Shown here piece after piece: positions 55,901-64,000 of a stretch of 64,000 nt of DNA. Made by a program: the position numbers and the translations under genes. Source of the DNA: Symsagittifera roscoffensis (lineage: Eukaryota > Xenacoelomorpha > Acoela > Convolutidae); NCBI RefSeq assembly GCF_963678635.1, contig NC_087063.1, positions 66,330,471 to 66,394,470 of the forward strand, read 5' to 3'. The number at the start of each line of letters is the position of its first letter. Position 1 is the stretch's first letter. The notes under the pieces were generated by a model that was not told the DNA's origin, ran no database searches, and worked only from the letters and a program-made list of their open reading frames with translations.

Positions 55901-57240
55901 GGGATTTGAACTACCTCGAATCCCAGAAACTTCTTCCTACGAGATTCATGACCCTGACCACTGGATTTTTTTAAGTAACTCATTTTCAAAACTACGCTAT
56001 ATCTCCTTTTTTATTGAAACTGAGCACTATGATTGCACTAATTTGTGCGAATTTATTAGGAGTAATGTGAACTCGAATTAAAACCCGAGTGTTTGCTTGT
56101 GTAAATACAAGAATTAACCAAACATAGCCAACAGAAAGTTGGGAAAGAGTCAATGAACGCAAATAAACAGAAAAAAACTAGTTTACTATTTTAAAAATCT
56201 CAACTTTTAAATTGAAAAAAAAGGTAAAGATGTCGAAAAAGAGAATCAGTTAGCCTCATAAGCAATCCCTTCCGGCACTGAGTCGGGTCAGGAAATTAGT
56301 TAAGAGAAACAAAAACTCAAAACCGCATTTTTGAACCCAATAAAATTTCGGATCTGATTAGTATTTCCTCTATGGTAACTAGTAACGAATAACCAACCAA
56401 TAATGAACTGTTTCAGAGCTTGAACAAATAAAGATAGCAACAGAAAGTGGGAAAAGGGTCAATTAACGCACAGAAAAAAATACCGACTAGCTTTTCTTCG
56501 ATAAAACTCGAATTAAAAAAAAATAGATGCCCTTACAACTCCTTGAATTTCTAGAACAATTTATGATTGGCACTTTTCTGATAAAAATAACCAAATTTGA
56601 GAGAACTGGATCAGAATTTTAAAGCTTAATTCCGTTGGTAAATCTGAAAATTAAATACCACTTTCGAAAATAGAAGTCGGTTCTTTTTCGTGACCTTAAC
56701 ATTTTCGGTATTCGATCATGGAGTTTGCCTTTCTTTTAACAAAGGAAATGAAGTGAACTAAAAAGAAATCAAGTTCAAAAAAATATTACATTTGAGCCTG
56801 AACAAATTTTAAGATTTTTCCTGAAAAAAAATCATCATCGACACCTATATAACAGTCTGAATTACGTTCATAGAATCTTCAAAAATTGATTTAAAATAAA
56901 AAGCAGAGACAGAGTTGAAAAACCCAAAATATATGTATTGCCTTTCTTTAAACGTTTTTCAACTTTCCATCTTCAGAGAAAAATATACACCATGTCAAAG
57001 CTCTTGGAACTTCAAAAAACTTTTCTAATTGCCACGGCTTTCAGAAAACTATCCAATTAAAGAAATTTTTGTCAATCAGTAAAATTTTTCGTGAGAACGT
57101 TATCTTTTTTATCAAATGAATTTGAATTGAACTTGAACGAAAAATGAAATCAACGCGAAAGTCTTTTCACTAAACACACTCAAATGACCTAAATAGTAGT
57201 TTTCAGTAGCTTTTAAAAAGTTTTTACCCAGAACACGCTC
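52927..57240. repeat. Dispersed repeat family, unit c right part and unit d
   Basis: 52927-53395 completes the 870-bp piece. 53410-53590 matches 48740-48950. A second tRNA-like box sits at 55690-55752. 56020-56130 matches 50310-50440. 56250-56480 matches 62640-62870 in the host-gene intron, and 56820-56880 matches 63085-63150. The short palindromes GGCGAAGCAGAGCTTCGC (54084) and GGCGAAGCTGAGCTTCGC (54670) are characteristic. No gene. Confidence 0.65.
55690..55752 (-). ncRNA. Second tRNA-like pol III box pair, mutated
   Basis: Minus strand TAGCCTAAAGT and GTGTTCGAGTCCC, each one or two changes from the A and B box consensus, in the same position relative to the repeat as at 49893-49960. Confidence 0.45.
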
Positions 57241-57267
57241 GCCCTTCAAAATAATATGATATACTCG

Positions 57268-57385
57268 CGCAGGGCGCCTTTAACCGAGTCAATCAGACAA
57301 AAATGGATGTAAATTAGTACCAAATGGGGGCCCCTTGGGTAGCGAGAGGGTCGAACTTCTAAGAGTAGAAAGAGGTGGGGCTTCT
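57268..57385 (+). mobile_element. Diverged internal fragment of the hAT MITE
   Basis: GGCGCCTTTA, AAAAATGGAT, TAGTACCAAATGGGGG, CCCTTGGGT and GGGTCGAA occur in the same order as in 29848-29955 of the intact MITE. The terminal repeats are not recognisable. Confidence 0.6.
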
Positions 57386-60300
57386 GTATCTCTTAGAGAG
57401 ATGCCTTTTATGAAAGTGGACCAGGACTGAAATGGAACCGAAATTCCACACTCGATTATTTACCAGATGCACTTTAACGCCTGAAATTGAGCGGAAAAAA
57501 GACCATGAACCTACGCTACAAATGCTTCCCACGCCGTCAGTGGTTTGAACAAAAAACTGAATAAGTTAAAACCCACGTTGGTTATTGACACTTTTTAAAA
57601 GCTTTTTGATCCTTATCGCGCCTGATCCCTATGACGATAAAAGAATAATTGGTTTTTCATAAAAATAGAATTACTTTCAACATGTATTGAGATTGAGATG
57701 CTTGTAAAGTTTGGATTGTAAATGTAAAATTCGGCGTCAGCGTGATTGAGTTTGAGAGGAGGTTTGCTTGTTTATTTGTTAGATTAGCTAGCATTACTTT
57801 ACATCACTTTACTATCACAACATCACTGTTAGTTCGAACAGAACTTCATGAACTGCGAAAACATAGCGGAAAGGAAGTGGCTTCATGAATTCCTGTCCTG
57901 GTTGTATTTGATTGTTTCATTCTGTGCCGGATACAATTATAGGTTATGTAACAGCACTTACAATAGTATTTTTACACGGAATTGAACAACGAAAGTGTAA
58001 ATAAACCAAATGAAAAGAACTTTCACCAAAAATATATTCTGTTCTGTTCTCAGAAGAGGGCGAAATCACTCCAAAATTGCAGTGCTGGGAAACCTAGGGG
58101 CAGTTAAACCCGACTAGACTTCATGTATTTCTCCTATCCTACCGTTACTACCGTTAATTCATGCTGAGAAAAATCATGGCTGGTATATTCAAATCTAACA
58201 TGGCAATCAACTCTTAAATTAAGCAACACTCAGCTAAGGCTAGTATCAGTACTAGTTGAGGTGTGACTGCTGAACTCTAAATCACTTCATATCTTATCAA
58301 GGTACTAAGAACATTATCATAGGCACTTATTAAGGCATGTGCAATTGCAATTGTCAACATCCATTCAGTCTTCATTGACCAACGACTTAACTTCGCTTTC
58401 AACTTAGCAAACTGCAATTTTGGAGTGAGTCATATCAGTAATTGATAGAAGTAGATGATTTGTAGTGTCATGGCCAATAGAATGACTATAGCGTCAACAG
58501 TTGACAATGTATTTTAATGATGGGGCGGGGTTTGTTCAAGTGGGTTGCATTTCCAGCATCATCAAAAACTTCAAATCGAGTCAGGTACATGTATTGCATT
58601 TCTTGCCAAAGCATAATTCGGATACTTAACTGTTTTTCATCTAAATACTTGATTTTGAAACTTTTACTCAAGAACAGAACAGCTATCACTTGATTTAAAT
58701 TTCTTTACATCAGCTAAACATTCTGATTAATTTCGGATCAATTAATTGGACCAAAACGAGCAATCAAAATACTGCATATGATTTTGATTCGAATAAGCTT
58801 GTATGTCAATTGTGAAAAATGACTTCCAAAACATTCAAATCAAAAGCACCATCAACAGCATGTAAAGTTGTTGTTAGTCTCTTTGCAACTGCATTACGAA
58901 GCAAAATTCAGCACATCGTAAGCTCTCACATCAGATCAGATAGCTGAGATGACTGGACAAATTGACAAGTGTTCAATTTTGCAAAATAAGGGGGCTTCAA
59001 TTGCGCCAGATTTATTGGTTCGATTGAGACTTGACAGTCACTGTTTGAAAACAAGCACGAAAACTAAATCCTGCAAGGAAAAATAGGAAACTATCGCACC
59101 ACCAATTTTCCAAAGCACTTAGAAAACGAACAGCAGCAACTGCTATGCAATGGCACGGAAAAGAGATCCTGGTATATATGCACTGGACCACCACGTCCAG
59201 AAAAATGCGTCCAAACAGCCAGAAATGACGCACCAAGCAAAACATTTTTTTTGGAATTTTAAATGTGATTGGCAAATGAAACAACATTAATATACTATAA
59301 AACACGATTAATGCAGTAACCTTAAAAGCTCCCCAAATGTAAATAAAATACAATGTAAGCTATAGAAAGTTGGATGACCAAATTTGACGTTTTATTTAGC
59401 CTAATAAACACTTTGCGGAAGGAGGAAGAGGGAATTGAACCCTGCATTTGCATTGCTTGCAAGGGGTTAAGCGAGACGATTCTATGGGCATGTAGGATCC
59501 GGATTCAGTCTCAAGGTTATGTGAGGGAGTTAGGGCTCAGGCGAACAATGTACAGGGATCGAAACATAATACAAATACCCTGCCAATTACTTTCAATCTA
59601 CAATTAAATGAAAATTAAATTGTTTTATGAAGCTTTATACAGCTTACAATTGGCAGGGTTTCAAATTTGAATTTATAAATTTGAGACTATAGCAATTTGA
59701 GAACAAAAATTGTTTTAGTTTGGCTGAGCAGCTCTTCAAGAGCCGATCGTGACACCGATCGTATTGTAGTTGCGATAGCGGCACGGCAGCAAAAGGTAGC
59801 ATTTGAGCAGAAGCAGTAGCACTGGACTACAGTCCACGTCCTTGTACTCCAGCTCCATTGATCTGGCCTGCTCCAGGCAGAAAAACCAGAGAAAACACAT
59901 GAGTAAAGCACAGAAAAACCAATTTATCCAAAATTAGCTTCATCTCTTGGCCTCGCGAGAGCAGGCGGGTCAAGCATGACGAGCGACGAAAAGCTAACTA
60001 AGACCCACGCCCTTCCGAAGTCAACGATTCAACTGTTGTTCCTATCAAAAAATCAAGCGAATAAAGCACCTACAGCACATGGAGCGCCATGAAGTATTCG
60101 TGGTTATACAACAGAATACAATTTTTATGTTTAAAATAACAAGCACTTAGTTAGCAACATAAAGTATTAATAACATAGCATTAGTATCGGCATTAGTAAT
60201 TCGTAATATAGATAGTGTATTAATATATGCATCTGATCTGAACTCGGATACTTCACGAGGCGGCGATATGGTGTTTGCGTAGTAGAATTAGACTAAATTA

Positions 60301-60660
60301 TGTCACATTAGTACTAGTTTCAGGGTATGTTATATAAGAGCTTTGTTAATTACAACATCGACACGATTCACATCTGAGAGTAACATATCTATGTCGATGC
60401 CTTTTGATTGTAACTTCAGTTGAGTTGACGACCAAAAGCAAACAACTTCATAACAGCAGGAGCTACTAAATCGCAATTTGAAGGAGTTCGGTTGCGACAA
60501 CTAGACTACTGTTTACTTACGTGAAAAGTGTCGAATGAGGACAATGTAGTTTGCGTTAAACTTTTGGGCAGCATCTAAGGAGATTGATCAGTTTTTTTCT
60601 CAGTCAGTTTTCACCATTAAAGTTTGATTCCAAAACAACACTTCAATTTCCAACTCAGTT
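57386..60660. other. Mostly single-copy sequence, no defensible gene; may hold 3' UTR of the host gene
   Basis: Base composition is more even than in the repeats around it and I find no copy of it elsewhere in the window. Minus-strand frames at 59012-59353 and 59687-59911 lack motifs. The 3' UTR of the gene ending at 60661 must run leftward into this stretch; candidate AATAAA signals (TTTATT on the plus strand) occur near 59391 and 59010, neither certain. The palindromic phrase CTTGCAAGGGG near 59455 and a B-box-like GGTTCAATTCCC (minus, near 59435) do not build a tRNA. Confidence 0.35.
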
Positions 60661-62594
60661 TCAATCATCGAACTTCATCGGGTTAACTACAGCCATCTGT
60701 CTTTGTTTCGGCGGGTTGCCTTTGTCACTTCCAAATACTGACGATATGCTACTGCTGGTTCCGGTTTGTTGCCCACCAATATTTGCTGCAAGGGGAGAGG
60801 GCGACCTGCTGCTTCGCTCTTTCTGTCCTCCGCCACCTCCTCTTCTGAACGCAGGCAGAGTTCGTTTATCCGAGTGAGAGACCAAGGCTGAGAACTGAGG
60901 CGGTGAGTGGTCGCGTTCTCGTCTTTTCGGGGACACATTTCTGGCAGATTGTGGTGTGGATGACTGTTGAGCTTGGACTGGCTTAACAGGTTGAGCTGCA
61001 CTAACTTGATGCGAGTTCTCAGTTACAGACACATTTGAAGAATCCGATACTTTCGAAAAACTGCCTCGACTGACAATGTCAACTCCCCTTCCAATGGGAG
61101 AGACACTTCGTTCCTTTGCTGGCACTGGCTTAATTTCATGTTTCTGAGATTCATCTGCCCAGCTTCCAATTACCTTTGATGGCGCAGTAGGTTGAGTAAC
61201 TTTTGGTTCAACTCTAGCCCATTCTGGTCTGACATCCTGTTCCTGTGAAGATTGTCTGAGCTTATCGGTGTTCTTAGTTGGTGGCAAATGACTCAAATTG
61301 GTTTTCACGATTGATGCTGCACCTGCTGTACTTGAGTTTCGAGTAGTTCTCACAACTTGACTCCACGAGGAGGATCCGGATCCTCCTGATGAAGGTTTCT
61401 GTGCCTCAACTTGGTCTGCCCAGCACGACGATGTAGACCCTTCATTAGACGTGGACGCTGAAGAACCAGACTTTTCGGAGTTGTTTTCAAACTGCAGAGA
61501 CTTCATGATGACAACCTCCGTATCTTCGGCAGGCTTGGTTCCACCTACATCCGCATTTGGTCCCACTGGAGCTCTGGGTGCGGCGTCTCTTCTTCCCCAG
61601 CCACTTCCTCTTGGAAGCCTCGGAGGCGGTCTTCCGAAGCTACGTCCTCTAAATCCCGAACCAGAGTTCCCAGTTTTATCCTCTGGGCGGTCAAACGATG
61701 AGGATCTTGCTACTATTGACTGAGGTCTGTTATCAGAGTTTTCATGTGAAGGCACAGCCGATTGAGAAGCACCGAAGTTTGATGTTTGACTGTAGGATGG
61801 AGGCGCTCTTCGTGACGCTCCGCCCCAAGCATTTGGAGTCGGCTGAGGAGTAGGTTTTTGCTTACGCTTCTGCTTAACTTCTTGAAAGCCTTCTTGGTCC
61901 ACATCGGCTTCACTTAGCTCGCTTTTACTATTATTTGACTCTAGTGACATCGCTGGCGAAGCTTTAGCTTTTGGTTTCGGCTCAACTAGCTTTTCGGCTG
62001 AGATACTGGTACCCATTTTTTGGACATTGTCTGCATCCTTCTTAGTCGGATATTGAGATCTCGAGTCCTGGTAAGTTGACTCTGTGTTATTCCCTGGAAC
62101 ATTTTGGGGAATCAAGGTTGGTTGAGGTTGTGCCAGAGGACTCACTGCGACAGGGACAGGCCGCGGCTGGATAGGTTGTACATTAGCTACACTGGCAGCC
62201 AGCCGGGAAGACCAGGATGTTAGAGGTGCTGACACTACCGACTGTACCTTTGCTTGCTCCTTTTCTCCACATGTACTACCCTTTTCAGTAGGTTTGATTG
62301 TGTCCTGTTTTGTGACTGGCGAATTTGCACTGGGAAAGTGAACAGGGTCCAATGAGGAAACAGGACTCTTCTTCTCAGTTTCTCCCTTTGTTTCGTCTAA
62401 CTTCTTAGACTCTTTGTGGTCCTGCATGGGGGGTATGAAGTTTATTGGTTTCACGATAGCTGCCTTCGAAAATTTATTTCCCCATGTGGCTGTTTTTGGA
62501 AGGATTGTTGTTGATGCTCCATTCGAAGACTGTGGCTTGTTGCTACTTGAAGCAGATTCCCTGTTGTTAGCATCTTTTGGTTTAGATTCGGCGA
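60661..62594 (-). CDS. Large exon of a Ser/Pro/RG-rich low-complexity protein (last exon)
   Basis: Open for about 644 codons up to the acceptor (TTTTTAG before 62594) and ending in TGA at 60661-60663. The product is largely disordered: Ser-, Pro-, Gln- and Lys-rich, with an Arg-Gly segment (FRGRSFGRPPPRLPRGSGWG), short recurring motifs with Trp (TWGNKFSKAAIV, NAWGG, CWADQVEA, GSWADESQ) and EGFQEVKQKRKQK. Such composition is common in RNA-binding or RNP-granule proteins of animals. The WAD and EG(F/W).V motifs recall cyclin A-associated SCAPER-like proteins but in different order, so I give no name. The reading phase joins exactly with the exon upstream (1 nt + 2 nt of a Leu codon). Confidence 0.85.
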
Positions 62595-63193
62595 CTAAAA
62601 ATCAAGTCATCTTAAATTAAATTTGTTGTCAAGTCTTATGAGCAGGTAGCCTCATATAACCAATCGCTTCCGGCTTTCAGTCAAGTCAGGAAATCAGTTC
62701 CAAATTAAAATTTAAATACCCCAATTTTTTGAACCCTATAAAAATTCGGATCTGATTAGTATTTCCCCTATGGTAACTAGCAACAAACCAGCACCCATAT
62801 AATGAAGTGTTTCAAGCTTGCGCAATTACAAAGATAATCAACATACAGTTGGGAAAGAGTCAATGAACGCAAGTATACAGGAAAAAAATCCCGACTTGTG
62901 TTTTGAAATAATCTCAATTATCGAATTTCAAAGAAAAAAAATAGAGGGCCTTAAAGCTCTTTGAATTTCAAGAACATTATGATTACATTGAGAACATTTT
63001 GCAATACACTGAAGTACTGAACTTAAAAAAGAAATTAAAATTAAAACCGCGAAAGGGTAAATTTGGGCTAGAACCAATTTTAAGACTTTCCTTTAAAAAA
63101 TCATCTCAACCTGTTTAAGAGTCTGAACTACGTTCACATACTCTTAGTAAGTATCCAGAACCAAAAAATGGGAAGTATTCTAATTTGACGTAC
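62595..63193 (-). other. Intron composed of dispersed-repeat sequence
   Basis: 599-bp intron: donor GC|GTACGT at 63193, acceptor TTTTTAG at 62595. Most of it (about 62640-63150) matches the repeat family at 56250-56880, so the intron was created or enlarged by that repeat. Confidence 0.8.
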
Positions 63194-63335
63194 GCTGAGA
63201 AGTCACTCCGACAGGGGATGCTAAATGTGCAGTTGCAGTCACTGTGGTGGGACGTTTCTGCTGCTGCGCTTTGGAGGAGACTACCTCAGATGAAATATCC
63301 GAAGTAGAGCAGGCGCTCTTCAGGTCATTCACTTC
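63194..63335 (-). CDS. Upstream exon of the same host gene
   Basis: 142 bp, phase 0 start after the acceptor TGTTTGTCACAG. It encodes EVNDLKSACSTSDISSEVVS followed by SKAQQQKRPTTVTATAHLAS and ends one base into a Leu codon at GTACGT. The start may end a coiled coil, the rest is low-complexity. Earlier exons are to the right of the window or beyond the palindrome. Confidence 0.72.
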
Positions 63336-63356
63336 CTGTGACAAACAGACAACTTT

Positions 63357-63796
63357 ATTTTTCAAAGCAACTTTTCGAAATCGCCTCTTCTTTTAAAACT
63401 TCATAGGCTTCCTCTTTTTCAATAAAAGAAAAGATTCAAAAAACTTCCATTGATAATAGGTGGTCAATTGCAATCCATTATCAAAAGCCTCGAATTAAAC
63501 TCGCATTGATCTTAATGCATTCGTATCTCACACAATTGCTTCCGCGCACAGACGGTTTATCAACTTGCATTTCAAAATGAAATGCAAGTTGATAAACCGT
63601 CTGTGCGCGGAAGCAATTGTGTGAGATACGAATGCGTTACGACCAATGCGAGTTTAATTCGAGGCTTTTGATAATGGACCGCAATTAACCACCTATTATC
63701 AATGAAAGTTTTTTATCTTTTTTTTTATTGAAAAAGAGGAAGCAGCCTATGAAGTTTTCGCACAAGAGGCGATTTCGAAAAGTTGCTTTGAAAAAT
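63357..63796. repeat. 440-bp near-perfect palindrome
   Basis: Left arm 63357-63573 and right arm 63579-63796 are inverted copies around a 5-nt centre (63574-63578). The inner about 120 bp differ at only a few positions; the outer part has small indels. It starts 21 nt upstream (in gene sense) of the exon at 63194-63335, inside the preceding intron. No terminal repeat or target duplication was found. Confidence 0.9.
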
Positions 63797-63865
63797 TAAA
63801 TAACTACGCGTTATTCAGTCAGAGCAAGGACGTTTAAAAACTACAAAACTAAATGACAAATCTAG
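63797..63865. other. Short unannotated stretch
   Basis: No feature seen. Confidence 0.4.
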
Positions 63866-64000
63866 CAGGGGCGGATCTAGGATTTTCTTGCGGGGGGGTA
63901 TTGGCGGATTTTCAAAAAATTTTATTAACTTTTTTTCGGCCGACCAAAATGATTTTCCGAGCTCTCCCAAAGCACTTACAAGACATTTTAAACAAGAAAT
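63866..64000. mobile_element. hAT-type MITE, left end, continues past the window
   Basis: Begins CAGGGGCGGATCTAGGATTT and runs parallel to the left end of the MITE at 29599 (GACCAAAATGATTTTCCGAG and CTCTCCCAAAGCACT match with few changes). The right end is outside the window. Confidence 0.88.

Noticed and set aside
59012-59353. Multi-spanning membrane protein on the minus strand
   Set aside because: Hydrophobic composition follows from AT-rich antisense sequence; there is no splice context or family signature.
59374-59607. tRNA gene or small protein
   Set aside because: A B-box-like word exists on the minus strand, but no matching acceptor or anticodon arms can be built, and the plus-strand frame has no motif.
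60661-63335. Naming the host gene as a SCAPER, PRRC2 or LARP orthologue
   Set aside because: Only short Trp and EGF.V-type motifs and general composition are shared, and their order differs. Without a database search a name would be invented.

Overview
The window looks like repeat-rich, AT-rich nuclear DNA of an animal, probably an invertebrate. The evidence is a spliced gene with GT-AG introns (60.7-63.3 kb), a first coding exon that reads as a Cys-loop ligand-gated ion channel (13.1-13.4 kb), and eukaryotic mobile elements of several classes (two LTR retroelements, a hAT-type MITE, a TTAA-flanked MITE and foldback elements). I cannot name the species. A run of 200 N at 13985-14184 marks an assembly gap.

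Layout. 0.9-9.5 kb: one uninterrupted array of a 62-bp satellite, about 139 copies, with higher-order repeats. 9.5-13.4 kb: small TIR/foldback elements and the ion-channel exon (minus). 14.2-18 kb: a decayed minus-strand retroelement piece whose best segment resembles an envelope-type membrane protein. 20.5-45.7 kb: a tandem segmental duplication of a large gene encoding NERD-type nuclease modules joined to a superfamily 1 helicase. Each copy was broken by different insertions: copy 1 holds a 6.3-kb degenerate Ty3/Gypsy element (21319-27576), and copy 2 holds a 930-bp foldback element (30895-31824) and a 10.65-kb LTR element (32498-43147). 45.7-57.2 kb: several units of a roughly 3-kb non-coding repeat family with tRNA-like pol III boxes, one unit split by a 145-170-bp tandem array. 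57.2-60.6 kb: mostly single-copy sequence with no convincing gene. 60.66-63.34 kb: two exons of a host gene for a long low-complexity Ser/Pro/Arg-Gly-rich protein, followed by a 440-bp near-perfect palindrome and the start of another hAT MITE.

The most unusual object is the LTR element at 32498-43147, read on the minus strand. It has about 2-kb, nearly identical LTRs. A 227-codon coiled-coil ORF lies in U3. The long leader is studded with a GTTTCA motif and is followed by two tandem paralogous ORFs of 91 and 94 codons. Then come gag and protease, joined by a textbook -1 frameshift site (T TTA AAC, 7-nt spacer, 7-bp stem). I see no reverse transcriptase or integrase. It looks like a young, non-autonomous but protein-coding retroelement with accessory genes I do not recognise.

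The second notable object is the NERD-helicase gene. Once the inserted elements are discounted, copy 2 reads leader - NERD - WW-containing linker - leader - NERD - WW-containing linker - SF1 helicase, an internal tandem duplication of the nuclease module. All copies here are pseudogenes. The damage differs between copies, so the motifs are still readable when they are compared.
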